Assembly: GCA_902729315.2 (NCBI GenBank)
Contig: LR746266.1
Span: 5,090,259 to 5,154,258 of the forward strand
Source: Spirodela intermedia
Lineage: Eukaryota; Streptophyta; Magnoliopsida; Alismatales; Araceae
Reading direction: 5' to 3'
Length of the DNA: 64,000 bases
In this document: positions 1-12,010 of the stretch, piece after piece
Numbering within the stretch: position 1 is the first letter of the stretch
Layout: each line of letters starts with the position of its first letter
Program-made: the position numbers and the translations under genes
The notes under the pieces: model-generated
Seen by the model: only the letters and a program-made list of their open reading frames with translations
The model's database searches: none
What the model was told of the DNA's origin: nothing

Positions 1-565
1 GTGGCGCCGCGGCCGACCGGGGTTACTGTTTGAAATCAATCTCCGAGAAGGTAACAAACAAGCAATCGAGACGACACCCACACTCAGCGAGGAGGAGAGT
101 GGAGGGAGAGGACTGCTAGGGTTTTCTGGAGCGAACGACAGAGAGAAACCAACAGACGATGAAAAAAACTTCCCATTCTCCCGCTGCAGACTCCACTGAG
201 CGACCGAGTTAGACAGACTGCGACAGAGAGTTAGAGAGAGAGAGAGAGGGTCTGTTCGTTTGGATTTTTCTAGATGGGTCGCTCCATCTTCGCCTCTAGA
301 TATCCGGGCCGATCCGGACTTTCGTCGTTTTGTTTTCCTTCATTTTCCGTCAAACGTATCGTGGGGTGGGGTGGTCCCTTGGATCGTTGGCCTCCTCCAC
401 TAATGGCCCTCGTTCCACGTGGAGGTCTCCTACTCAACACAAACTGGCCATGACCTTTGTCTGCAGTCAAGTCAGCGGCTTACGAACGACGTGGTAAGAT
501 TGAAACGAAGCGATAGTGACAACGTCGGAGAAATAAGTCGACCCACGGCCGGGTCAGGTACCAAC
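1..565 (-). promoter_or_regulatory. Upstream flank of a DUF7086 gene copy lying left of the window
   Basis: This stretch aligns along its length with 10830-11375, the sequence just upstream of the intact DUF7086 gene. Shared landmarks in the same order are a GACCGGGGTTACTG block, a CTGCAGA..CCACTGAG block, a GA microsatellite (about 235-250 here), a TTTTTCTAGA block and an ACGAACGAC..GGAGAAATA block near 484-535. It therefore looks like the 5' leader and promoter of a first tandem copy transcribed leftward, with the coding part outside the window. The open frames at 270-470 and 419-718 match nothing and are not called. Homology is seen directly; the presence of a gene to the left is inferred. 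Confidence 0.7.
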
Positions 566-3500
566 CCCGGTTTGATTCTCATGGGCAGTTTTCGGCAACT
601 TATGAGCCCGCCACTTCTGGCGCATGGTGTCTTATTATGGGCAAAATTACAAAAATCGCATGCTTTTAAGATAACAATATCTAACCTTCGAATTGGATCA
701 TGCTATCCCCATAAATAAAATGGCTTGATGCATTGTAGTATTAGATTAGTCATCTAAGCTAAAACCTCCCAATAATTTAATTACTGGTGCTCCACGTATG
801 CTCCTTGGTTCAAAAACTAGCCTCACGCAAAAATACACTTTTTAGATTTGATGCGTATTTAATAAATTTCAAGGCTGCTTGTGATTCATACATCACAATC
901 TTTCTTTTATTTTGGAGAAAAATATTATTATAATTGAGATTACTTGATAGATCATTTTTAAACCTTTGATTCAACTTTTAGAACTCGACATCTCAAAATG
1001 AATGATCTCTATTTTTTTAGCTCATGTGGCCAATGCCAAAAATATTCAGGATTTGTACCTCTTGAAATACATTTCAGAATATATGGCCAAGGGAGTCACT
1101 TATTGAAAATATGGAACACAAAAAAGTTATTTTTTATATTACAAGAGTGAAAATTAAATTGTACTAAGTTTAATAAAAACATGAGAAAATAACTTGGTCA
1201 GATATATATCAAAATTTCAATGACTTTGTAATTTTCATTTCAATTATAAGAATAATAACCTTTTTTAGTTAACACAAATGTTCTTTAATAAAATAGGACC
1301 AATGTTGGAGTGGAATTATGACACGTATTCTTAAATATCAATATCTTCTAACAAAATAACATGTGTGGTTTCTCATTTTATTTACATATTCATGGCAAAG
1401 AGTTAAAACAATTTGTAACTAAACTAAGAATGCAAGGTTATCCTAAAAAAAAATCTCATCAACTATGAAATAGATTCTAATACCCTTTTGCAAGTTGAAT
1501 GGAAAATGAAAAGACAATGGTGATCTTGACATTTTGATTATATGGTTCCCTCTAGTTTTGATCAATCAAACCCACATATATCAATAGAGTCATCTCAACA
1601 ACTCCTACTCTAATTCTTATATATTTTAGGACATCAAAAACTTCTCATGTCTGGTTGATTCTTCTTATATTCACTATTCAACTCTTCATCCTTGTTTGTC
1701 ATGATAAGCAAAACCAAAAATAATAATCTCTCCTAATAAAGGAGAGGAACTACTTGGTGTTGGAGATTGGATGCATTTATTTAATTCAGGTCACCATCTC
1801 CCCTTGCGCATTTGTTACTTTGATATAGATGAACAATAAACCTTATGAAGAAGAGGTAGAAAGTGGATCTCATGCATGAGGTGGAAGACCATGGAAACTT
1901 CTTCTCAAGTGAAGGAAGTAGATGAGATGGTAAAGGTGAATATGATATCAACATGTTGGTTACACCCCTCTGGTACATTGTCAAGTGGTTTCGCCCCATC
2001 TCCTTGTGAAGACTCTAATCTATTTTATAAGATGTGTTTGGAATCACCTGATTTCAATCTCAATCTTCCACCACCTTCATTCTTGAACATACCACATTGC
2101 CTTTGGTGTTTTTTGGAAGTTGCTTCTAAGCATCTCATTTTACTTCCCATTCGAACCTCTTGTTTGAGGGATTTTCCTACAACCTTTTCTGCCCGTAACA
2201 CTCCCCCCCACAACCAATGTCCACTCCTCCAAAGGTCATCTCTATTACATTAGATTTCACAACTTATAGTACATCTATAACACCTCCACCTCTAAGTGGG
2301 TTTGTCCACCACTAACAACATTGTCGCCGCCCTTGTTTCTAGATAGAGATGACAACTACACTATTGAAGTAGTCATCTTTGAGCCATCTATCTGCAACAT
2401 AGAGAAGAATTACCTAATGACTTCATGGACATATATGGTTCTAGATATTTTCTTCCAAGACTTGTGACATGCAGTGTAGATACCATTGGTGTTGAGACAC
2501 TCAATGTATTTTGAGATATATAATGAAAACATTATTTGTGAATTATCTTTAAATAAAGTAAAATATAATTCATATGTATGCATAACAATTATTTTCATCA
2601 CAAGACAAATTTAATCGAGAGATATTCAAATCATATACATTAATGATGTTTTGTATAATAGTACGGTTAATAATGAATCCAAGTCACATCTTTGAGATAT
2701 TTTTTATATTGAAATAATATAGTGTAATATTAGTTGAAGAAATAAAATATAAAATATTTTAACTATATATCTCAAATAAAGTATCACGTACCTAATGAAA
2801 TATCACACATATTTTAAAAAATCAAAGTCACAAGTGAAATTCGAACATGACATTTGAACAATGTAAAGAAAGAAGTATTAATAATAATAAAAAATGAAAT
2901 ATCAAATACACATAATGGTAGATAAGATTCAAACTCAAGAAACAAGTTAATAGGAGTGAAAAAGATGACAACCAAAATATTCAAATCTAAGTATGGGTAG
3001 AATTCAAAATCAACAGTATTATAATAATGCATAGAAAGTTGGAATGAATATTCAAAATAAAAATATATGATCAATGACTGAAGGAAGACTTGAACCTATA
3101 ATCCACAAGACAACTAAGTTGGACTATTTGCACGAAATAAAGGAGGTGGAGAAGTTGTAATCATGTAACCTACATGATGACACGTCAAATCATATGTTGA
3201 GAAAATAACAAAGTAGAAATGACCAAACTTTAACCTAGTATCAAGTGGAAGATTAATTGTTGAAGAAGTACAAATTTCCAAACAAAAGCTTTAAAGACCA
3301 CCTATAAGAGGCATGCATGTTTAAAAGTAAATATAGACTCAAAGTTTGCTTCACACACTATAGATAGTAATACTAATTAAAGTTCATGAACTAAAAAGCT
3401 CAATAGCATCATTATAGCTCGACTTTGAAAATAAATATGTATGTTGTTTAGTTAAGGATCTTCATACATAATATCAAAGATGACATATTGACTAATTGAA

Positions 3501-3814
3501 AGATCTAAATTTATTTATGACTAAAAGTAAGAATATATATTATGGATAATAGCTTGTTAACAGAAGATGTGGACTAAAGATAAGTTTAATAATCTATTTT
3601 ATGTAAGATCTTGAAAGAAAAAATATTAATCGAAAGACAATCAAATTAATATGAGTGTTTCTAAATACTAGAATGACATAGATCTATTGATTCATAAATA
3701 AAATGAGTTAAGGACAAACAAAACTAATATTAAATGAAGAACTGTTTCATTAGTATCACTCACATGAGTTCAAGAAGAAATTTTATTTAATATTTCATTC
3801 ATATCTCTCACTCT
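566..3814. other. AT-rich intergenic DNA, no gene recognised
   Basis: About 3.2 kb of AT-rich sequence with many stops in all frames. The longest open frame is 125 codons at 1876-2253 (plus). It lacks a recognisable domain and reads like chance coding through a pyrimidine-rich patch. I see no splice-consistent gene, tRNA or clear element ends. The style resembles decayed transposon DNA, and 3100-3814 may include flank of the copia element that starts at 3815. Confidence 0.6.
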
Positions 3815-3990
3815 TGTTGTGATAGTGAGTACAACAAAGTACCAAAATGTAATTATCTAATAATAAGTTAGAAATTAAGTGATCAAAGAAATATATATAT
3901 AAAAGATCATATCACATTGTAACTATATCTAATACCACAAGTACCACAAATTAGTCTCTTATAGTTCTCATATTATGAGGTATCTTCAAA
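3815..3990 (-). repeat. Diverged 3' LTR remnant of the copia element
   Basis: It begins TGTTGTGATAGTGAG and carries AAGATCATATC near 3903, matching TGTCATGATAGTGAG at 7702 and AAGATCATATC near 7807 in the partner repeat. Similarity is patchy, and the inner boundary before the pol tail at 4190 is not resolved. Confidence 0.5.
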
Positions 3991-6900
3991 GAAATCAAGC
4001 ACTCAATATTGGAAGCACACATTGAAAATGTACTTTACCTTTTCCAATCATTTTGGCCTTTAATCTGATCCATTATATGATTTTGGGCAGTCAAAAAAAA
4101 TCTCAAACTTTGACCTGCCCAAAAATCAGCTGCAGAAAATATTAAAAAAAATGTTTAACATAATACATTTATATAGATGTGTCCACTCTTTAACTTTGGC
4201 AAACATTAGACAATTTTATGTAGTAATAAAATTTGACTATAGATAAGATATTGGCCATCATATCACAAATGTTTTCTTTTGTACTACCCTTCATAAGTTG
4301 AATAACCCTCGCAAAAAAATTCACATAATTTATAAAATCTAATGTCAATGTGTTTAGCTCAATGTGTAATGATACACTGGATCTATCACAAGACATGACA
4401 CTTTGACTATCAAAATGTAATGACTTGAAAGATTATTTGATGTGAAGTTCCTTAAACAAACCCTTTATCCATAATGCTTCTTGTGTTTCTACCTGAACTA
4501 TAATAATATATTCAGCTTCAGTAGTGGAGAGTACAATAATATTTTAGAGCATTGATTTTTAATTAAGGTTACCGTCACTTAAGAAGAAAATATACTCTTC
4601 ACTAGATCTTCTCTTATTGAGGTCATCTATATAGTCTAAGCCAAAATATCTAATAAAAATATTATAATTACTCTATTAAAATAAAAAAACAAAAATTGTC
4701 ATGTCACTAGAACAGCACAAAACTCATGTTATAGTATTATGATGTCCATTTCCTAATTTTTGATATATCTATGAATGACATTAACAATCTATGATAAATT
4801 AGATCTTGCACAAATCATTGCATACACCATACATTTAACCACATTTACATATGATATTATAAATCTTTCTTCATGTTCTCTCTTAGATTTGAGACATTAT
4901 TGCACAAATAATTTAAACTATTGAGTTAAAGGTGTACTCACTATTTTAGTCTTTAACATATTAAATTTTTTCAACACTTTCTCAATATAACTTTTTTGTG
5001 TCATCCATAATTTTTGCTACATTAGTCCCTTAAAATTTCCATGCCTAGGATCCTCTTAGCATTACTCAAGTCTTTCATTTCAAATTCCAAACTAATTTAA
5101 ATTTTCAATTAATAATTTCATCCATATATTTTGATGCAACCAATATGTTATCGACATATAACATAATAATAATTATAAAACTGTCACTAATGAAGCAAAA
5201 ATAAACATAATTTATATAAACCATCATTGACGTACGTACTTATTGTGTAATTATGTGACAATATAAAATGGTCAAATTTTTGGTACCATAGACAAAGAAC
5301 TTGCTTCAAATCTTAAAGAGATTTATTTAACTTATAAACTAATTTTTCTTTGCATGCTGAACAAAGCCTTCATACTGAATATATAAATCTCTTCATCCAA
5401 GTTCTCATGTATAGAAACTATTATCACATCAAATTGCTCTAATTAAAAATCAAACATAGCAACTGTGACAATCGTAACATAAATCTAATAATATTTCACC
5501 ACTAGGGAGAAAGTCTCATTAATTTATTTATTTTTTTGGCCAAAACCCTTGGCTACCAACTGAGTCTTGTATTTGGACAGTTCTTGTCATTGGCATAGCT
5601 TCTCACTTCCTATACACCCACTTACAATTCATTACTTTCTTATTTTTGAGAAGTGTTACTAATTCCTAAGTATCATTTCTATGGGGATAAGTCATCTCTT
5701 CCTCCATAGTAATTTTTCATTTATTACTATCTTTACTCTAAATGTCTTCTTGAAATGTTATAAGATGGGAAGAAATAATACAAAATATATAAGTAACTAA
5801 ATATGAAAACCTTACTAAAATTTTCATTTCTCTTCTTGCATGACTTATAACAATATAGTAAGTGTCGTTACGAATTTGGTGCACTAAAGACTAATTAAGG
5901 GGTAGAAAGTTTTATGAATTTTTGTTGACTCCATTTGTTTTATCAATCAACTCTACTTTAATTGAGCTATTGATGACATTCTTATAAGAAATAGTGAACT
6001 AAGTATTTTTCACCAATAATGCTTTATTAAATATGATATCTCTACTAAGTTCAACTTTCTATGTTATGAGATTCTATAACCTGAATCGATTGACACCTTC
6101 CTATGTCCTAATAAAATATATTATTTTGACTTAATATCTAACTTGGTATGTTCACTATCTTGCAAAACAAATTGAACTTTTTTGGCAAAGTCATTGATAA
6201 AGGTAATAAAATATCAAGCTCCTCCTAATGTTGTGACTACTGATGGACCCCAAAAATCTAAAATCACATACTCAAAAATATTTATGTTTTTTTTTAAAGA
6301 AGTAATAAACCTGACCTTGCACTCTTTGCCAAGACAAATGATTTGCAGAAATTAATTTTACAACATGTGACACCATCGAGTAACTTTTGATTATATAATT
6401 TTAACATTCTTCTCTCACTCATATGGCCAAGCATAGCATGCCATAGCATAGTGACATTTTCATGAGATGTAGTGACTAACTCACCATGAACAATTGTCTC
6501 AAACAACCTATAAAAAGTCTCAATTTCTCTCCTTTCATAACAACTAAAGTAATCTTTTTAATTTTCAAAATATTATCGCCACTAGTATAATTAAAACCAT
6601 TTACATTTAGGGTACCTAAGGAGATTAAACCTTCCTTAGATCATGCATATGTCTTATATCTATCAAAGTTATAATTTCTCTATCAAACATCTTGACTTTT
6701 ACTATTTCTATACCAATAAATATGCATTCCAAATTGTTTTTCATTAGAATCTCTCCATCATGAGGTTTGTATGTGTCAAGTTAGTCCCAGATAAACATGT
6801 GATAGAAACAACTTGTATAAAGAATCTAAGTTACAAAGTAACATAACCTAAAGGAAGTTGAAAGAACATCTACTTGAGCTTCTAAATTAGATGCATCACT

Positions 6901-7701
6901 AGCCTCCAAAGTTAGTTCTTTTCCTTTTTTTTTTCTTTGAGCTTGGGTAGTCTGATTTCTAGTGACCCTCTTTTTTATAGTAATAACAAACATAAGTTCC
7001 CTTCAACTTTGATAAAAAATGATTTTTCTTAACAATTTTATACTTTGAACATCCTCTATCATGATCAGGATCTTTAACAACTGAACTTCAGTGCTTGTGA
7101 GAGGTTTCAATCTAAAATCATTTGATAGTAATATTGATTGAACATCTTCCATTTTTAAGGTGTCTTTATTATATAAAATGGTTAAAGGATGTGGGGTAAG
7201 AATGTAAGAAGAAGAATGCCTTACTCTTCATCCTCAATTTTCACTTTCACACAACAAAGTTAAGAGATCAATTTATTCAGAACATTCAAATATTCTAGAA
7301 ATTTTCTCCTTCATTGATACATAACTTAAAAAATGTTTCTTCAAAGTTACATATTCGTAAGGGTCTTGTACATGTACAACAATTCTAATTTTTTTCACAT
7401 ATCAATACTAATTTTTATATCAAGGATGTTATATATAACTTCATCAATAAGGCAAAGTTAAATAGTATTGACTACTTTCAAATATAATTTAGACCAATCT
7501 TAATCAATTAATTTGTCAAATTTTTATTTTCTATAAAGAGCCTTTATGTACTAATTCCTTGTTGTAAAAGGTGTGTCTTCATTCTCTTTTGTCATAGATG
7601 GAATTCAATTTTGTCATCAAATCTTGCAACCTCAAATTTCTTCATTGACATCTTCAAAAAATAGATTTAATAAGGAATATAAATTCAACTCTCATACCAA
7701 A

Positions 7702-7861
7702 TGTCATGATAGTGAGTTTACAGCTTTGAAAATAAGTAAGAACTTAGATGAGCTAAGAAATATAAAAACCGACGAAGGATGTCAAATATTACTTGTATGT
7801 ATACAGAAGATCATATCGCATCCCATGTATACCTAATGTCACAAATGTACTAAACTAATGC
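7702..7861 (-). repeat. Diverged 5' LTR remnant of the copia element
   Basis: It sits directly next to the primer-binding-like site and shares its first bases and the AAGATCATATC block with the repeat at 3815. It runs into the CT/CTAT microsatellite, so its outer end is lost or obscured. The plus-strand open frame at 7573-7836 crosses gag and LTR in antisense and is not a gene. Confidence 0.5.
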
Positions 7862-7871
7862 CTTATATATT

Positions 7872-8341
7872 CCTCTGTCTATCCATGTATCTATCTATCT
7901 GTTCGACTCTCTCTCCCTCTCCCTCTCTCTCTCTTTCTCTCTCTAACTCCCACTCTCTCACACTCTCCCTCTCCCTCTTTCTCTCTTTTTCTCTCTTACT
8001 CCCACCCTCTCCCACTCTCCCTCTCTCTCTATCTCTCTCTCTCTTCCTCTCTCTCTTCCTGTATCTATCTATGTTCCCACTCTCTCGCTCTCTTACTGCC
8101 TCTCTCTTCCTCTATCTGTCCCACTCTCTCCCTCGCTCCCTCTCTCCCTACCTCTCTCTCTCTCTCTCCCCACCCCCTCTCTCACTCTTCCTCTATCTAT
8201 CTATTTATCTATTTTTCCCACTGTCTCTCACTCTTCCTCTATCTATCTATTTATCTATTTTTCCCACTGTCTCTCACTCTTCCTCTATCTATCTATTTAT
8301 CTATTTTTCCCACTGTCTCTCACTCTTCCTCTATCTATCTG

Positions 8342-8433
<92 letters not shown>

Positions 8434-8617
8434 TATCTATGAATGTATGTATCTATCTATCTATCTTTCCCTCTCTGTCTCTTCCTCTATCTATCTTTCC
8501 TTCTCTCTGTCTCTTCCTCTATCTATCTATCTTTCCATCTCTCTGTATCTTCCTCTATCTATCTACCTTTCCCTCTCTCTGTATCTTCCTCTATCTATCT
8601 ATGTATCAATCTATATG

Positions 8618-8680
<63 letters not shown>

Positions 8681-8690
8681 ACCTCCCCCT
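7872..8690. repeat. Long CT/CTAT microsatellite with internal minisatellite
   Basis: Nearly 820 bases of (CT)n and (CTAT)n with two uninterrupted CT runs (about 8347-8430 and 8622-8671). Within it, a 46-base unit, TCTCTCACTCTTCCTC followed by a CTAT-rich part and TTTTTCCCACTG, repeats just over three times between about 8188 and 8345. A second imperfect block of about 41-45 bases (CTTCCTCTATCTATC core) repeats between about 8465 and 8605. The long Ser/Leu/Tyr open frames on the plus strand are translations of this repeat, not genes. Confidence 0.95.
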
Positions 8691-9893
8691 CCCCCCACTG
8701 TCCCCCCTGTCTCACCCTCGGTTATGCTACTTTTCGGGGAAGGGAACGTCACCTCCCCGCCCTTCCTGGAGGTTGTCGAGGTTACTCATCTTCCTCTTAC
8801 GCGAAGAACTGTTAAGTGCTTTGATGATTATGACCTTACGAATAGACGTAATAACTCCGGTGTCTAAACCGACGTACCATCCAACACACATCGTTCCATT
8901 CATTGATCAACGAAAACGAGCTCTCTAATCTCCATATCGCACCGTTTTCAAAACCAGGAACAAGAACTTTCATCCGCAAGCCACAAAGTGAGACCTGAAT
9001 CAGCCAAACATCAAAAGGAATTCTGCTTAGACGACAGATTCTGACGTTGCTAGTAAATACTAAACTAGTATGACTCTTTTTAAGAGAAGCAATTAACTTA
9101 ATGATAGAATGGTGCATTTCCCCAACAGCGCAACGTCTGCCCTATCCGAGAAACTTTGCTCCTTGAATCAATTCTTCCATCCAACAAGCTTATATTTCAC
9201 CTCCTAGACAAAAAAAATTGAAAAAACAACGTTTAGAGGATCTCCTTCCTAAAGAGCATGAAAGCGGTGTCTTGTCCTTTTTGTTGCAATACAAAACGTG
9301 AGAAATGAGGCAAACTGGGATTCCTCAATAATCAACTCAGGCAGACGCTCACGTGAAGTTCAAGCACGCAAAACTGTACGTGCTATTTTGCATGGATGCG
9401 TAGGATGCGCAGGATGCGCAAGGACAAACACCAACAAGCGCTTGTGGCACACAGATTACAACGCAGCCAGGCAGTCGTTGACGTGGGCAGACGCTGGTGA
9501 ATGGACATGGGAGGACTCATTTAGAGAAGGCGTACGCATTAATACAAGTCAGTGGACGGGAGTACATGCCATTAACGATAGCGAGAAGGGTTTATGAGCT
9601 GTCCTCTCTCTCTCTCTCTCTCTCTCTCTCGCCACTCATTGTAATCTCTCTGGGGACTACATTCACAGAAAGATGAATCTGATCTCACGAACAAAGAGAC
9701 AAAACAACACAAGTTGCATAGGCCCCACTGGCCAGCCGACGAAAATAGACGAATGACACCGAAAAAGGAAATATCAAGCAGATACCCAGTCGTTTCGAGT
9801 GCAAGGGACTAGGGAGGGAACCCTTAAACACCGAGGACACATGGAATCAGTGGCGGAGGGGAATTGCGACGAGGGCGAGTTATGCAAATCGAC
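8691..9893. other. Intergenic DNA downstream of the DUF7086 gene
   Basis: No gene is recognised. A 99-codon open frame lies at 9298-9597 (plus) and a 93-codon frame at 8836-9117 (minus); neither shows a known domain, codon pattern or splice context. A short degenerate repeat (GGATGCGYAGGATGCGCA) lies at about 9394-9418, and a (CT)n run at 9602-9631. The end next to 9894 should contain the 3' UTR of the minus-strand DUF7086 gene. Confidence 0.5.
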
Positions 9894-10802
9894 CTAGCGG
9901 TAGGGCTCGAACAGATCCTTGGGGTCGAGCTGCTTGCAGATCCCCAGGTAGACGAGGTAGAGGACCCGGTCCTTGGCCCCGGTGCGGTGGTTCCCGGTAT
10001 GCTTGCAGAAGTACTTGAGTTGCCTGAGGTTGCAGCACGCCAGCGTTCCCCCGAGGAGCAGGAAGAGCCAGTTGATGGCGCGCTTCTTCGTGGCGATCAC
10101 CGGCTTCAGGCTGTTCTGACGGCCGCAGACGGTGCAGTCCCGGAAGGTCGGGGCCAGCCACTCCGGTCGCGCCCTATCGTGCATCTGGTCCTTTACGCCT
10201 TCGATGAACTTGGTCACCTTCTGGAACATCTCCTCCAGGTCGTACGATATCGAGGAGCTGTGCTCGCACCACCTACACTTGACCTCCCCTTCGATGGCGC
10301 GGATGCCCTGCGCCAGGATGTAATCCTTCCGGTGGACCACCGCACGGCGGTCAGTGGCCCATCGGAAGGGCGCCATCACGGTCTCGTCCTTTCCCTTGGG
10401 TGGGCCCTGGTGGGGGTTCTTCCTGGCTCGGGGGAAGCCCTGGTTGGACCGATGCGATGACGGAAGATCCCCGATCGTCGGAGCGTCGATGTGATGGCTG
10501 CGGTGAGGTGGGATCGGTGCAGCTGTACGGGAAGAAGACGGGTTATCAAAGGGAAGAGCCATGGCTTGATGCGGCTTGCGGGGGACGGTTAGGGTTATGG
10601 TTTTCTGGGATGGGGGATTCTGGCTGCCAATCACGGGATCTGAAGATGAGGGCGGCGGCGGAGACAAGGAGAATGTCACATCGGGGGTGTTCCAGTCTTG
10701 AGTCGTAGGGGTTTGGCCGGGCGGGGAGAGGGAGAGAGCGAGTTCGTCGTCGTCCTTCTCCTTGCGCTTCTTCTTGCGGGGCCCCTCACGGTCATTGTCC
10801 AT
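9894..10802 (-). CDS. DUF7086 domain protein, intact copy
   Basis: A single-exon gene of 302 residues, of unknown biochemical function. The DUF7086 domain covers about residues 144-298, with the family landmarks PFRWATDRRA, two CxxC pairs (CRWC at 176-179 and CTVC at 223-226, a likely zinc site), INWLFLLLGG, and CKHTGNHRTGAKDRVLYL. The N-terminal half is Ser/Pro-rich and probably disordered. It carries a basic patch RKKKRKEK (a candidate nuclear signal) and LALSLS at 21-26, an LxLxL motif of the EAR repressor type. The frame stays open 12 codons further upstream, but those begin at GTG, so the ATG at 10802 is chosen. The stop is TAG at 9894-9896. A broken paralogue lies at 12011-12861 and flank of another at 1-565. 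The family call is firm; a nuclear role is inferred. Confidence 0.85.
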   Translation of the reverse strand: MDNDREGPRKKKRKEKDDDELALSLSPPGQTPTTQDWNTPDVTFSLSPPPPSSSDPVIGSQNPPSQKTITLTVPRKPHQAMALPFDNPSSSRTAAPIPPHRSHHIDAPTIGDLPSSHRSNQGFPRARKNPHQGPPKGKDETVMAPFRWATDRRAVVHRKDYILAQGIRAIEGEVKCRWCEHSSSISYDLEEMFQKVTKFIEGVKDQMHDRARPEWLAPTFRDCTVCGRQNSLKPVIATKKRAINWLFLLLGGTLACCNLRQLKYFCKHTGNHRTGAKDRVLYLVYLGICKQLDPKDLFEPYR

Positions 10803-11012
10803 GTCGGAGAGAGAGAGACAGAGAGGCGGAGCCGCCACCGACCGGGGTTACTGCTTTGAATCGATCTCCCAGAAGGCAACTCCCGCTCAGCGGGGACGAC
10901 GAAGAGAAACCTACAGAAGATGAAAAGACCTCCCCATTCTCCCCCTGCAGAATTCCACTGAGAGAGACCGTATTTGTCGGGCAGATGAGAGCGACCGAGT
11001 CGGACAGACTGC

Positions 11013-11053
<41 letters not shown>

Positions 11054-11375
11054 TTTTTCTAGAGGGGTCGCCCAAGCTTCGCGGCTGGATAATGTTCGTG
11101 GCCGTTCCGCCCGTGCTTTTGTCTTTTTGTTGTTTCCTGATTTTCGTCTAATACTCATAGACGGCAGATGCGACGTGATGGGGCTTCCCCTGGGTATTCG
11201 GTCTCCTCCCCCTCCCCCCCAGGCGCGTTATTCACGTGGATGTCTCTTAGTCGAGACGCACCGGCCGTTCCGTCTTTCTCCCCGTCTAAGTCAGCAGCCA
11301 ACGAACGACCTGCAGCGATAGAAACGGAGGGATAGCAACAGTATCGGAGAAATAGACCGTCCGGCCAAGGACCCG
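10803..11375 (-). promoter_or_regulatory. 5' leader and promoter of the DUF7086 gene with GA repeat
   Basis: Paralogous to 1-565 over its whole length, which marks it as upstream sequence duplicated with the gene. A (GA)n run at about 11018-11052 lies some 220-250 bases before the start codon, where plant GAGA-binding BPC factors often act; that role is inference. A CACGTGGA core lies at 11234-11241. Open frames through this stretch (10676-11158 and others) are artefacts of the repeat. Confidence 0.55.
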
Positions 11376-11455
11376 GCCCCCCGTTCGATCAGAAAAACTG
11401 CATTTTTTCAGTTACTACAGAAAAACCTCATTAGTATGGACAGTACTTCTCTCTC

Positions 11456-11516
<61 letters not shown>

Positions 11517-12010
11517 GTGGGTACTACAAGATCCTACATGATCGTTGAGACAATATCCTTACAGAAATGATGAATTTGACTTTCTACTAGATGCTCTCTC
11601 TTCTTCCGTATAGATGGCCTACTTCTATAGATCCTAAAGCTTTGGGCTATTTCTACCTGGTTTCTTCATATATCTTCCAATTTTTCACTACCGTAAAATG
11701 CATATTTTGTCGGTCCTTCGATTAAAAAAAATGACAAAATGGTGATAATTTGAAAAAAAAATTGTGTGGTGGCTTATCTAGAAAAGTTCATGGAAGTTTG
11801 ATATTATTAATTAAAGAAAGTCAATTTCAATTTTCACCAGGGCATCGACCATGCATACTCCCTCTCCCTCTCTCTCTCTCTAAAGGGATTCAACTGCACT
11901 GCAGATAGGTACGGATGTTGGACCGCCCTAGATGAAACCAGACAAAGCCAAGAAGATAGGTACGGATGTTGGATAGATGGATTAGTGGAGGAGGAGATAT
12001 CCGAAGCGAC
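11376..12010. other. Intergenic DNA between DUF7086 copies
   Basis: Contains a long (CT)n run at about 11452-11512 and a shorter one at about 11865-11881. A 20-base direct repeat occurs at 11903-11922 and 11954-11973 (period 51). No gene is seen. Confidence 0.6.

Larger units (their letters stand above)
3815..7861 (-). mobile_element. Old Ty1/copia LTR retrotransposon, degenerate
   Basis: Read leftward, the element has the copia order. A primer-binding-like site lies at about 7686-7701 (ATTTGGTATGAGAG, compare TGGTATCAGAG). Gag similarity follows around 7500-7650, and a zinc-knuckle remnant (CYYYKKEGH) around 6950-7010. The GAG-pre-integrase segment is at 6506-6330 (LWHAMLGHMSERRM), and integrase remnants at about 6240-5900. 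Reverse transcriptase begins near 5640 (NCKWVY, then QLVAKGF); its YVDD box reads YVDN at about 5140. RNase H is at about 4550-4450 (LSTTEAEY), and the pol tail ends near 4190. Stops and frameshifts are scattered throughout, so it cannot encode active proteins. Flanking LTR remnants share a TGT..GATAGTGAG start at 3815 and 7702 but are strongly diverged, which suggests an old insertion. The outer limit at 7861 is uncertain because a microsatellite follows. Confidence 0.85.

Noticed and set aside
1876-2253. 125-codon plus-strand open frame
   Set aside because: It is isolated in AT-rich DNA with no known domain and an overlapping frame on the other strand of similar quality.
3080-3115. GGTTCAAGTC on the minus strand resembling a tRNA T-arm
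   Set aside because: No matching acceptor, D-arm or anticodon stem could be found at the right spacing.
8188-8345. Regularly repeated 46-base unit that at first resembles an array
   Set aside because: There are no unique spacers between repeats, the unit is simple sequence, and the genome is a plant; it is a minisatellite, not CRISPR.
7858-8928. Four overlapping Ser/Leu/Tyr-rich open frames of 122-194 codons
   Set aside because: They are translations of the CT/CTAT microsatellite; the product is low complexity in every frame.
9298-9597. 99-codon plus-strand open frame
   Set aside because: No recognisable domain or start context and no splice support; it may be chance coding.
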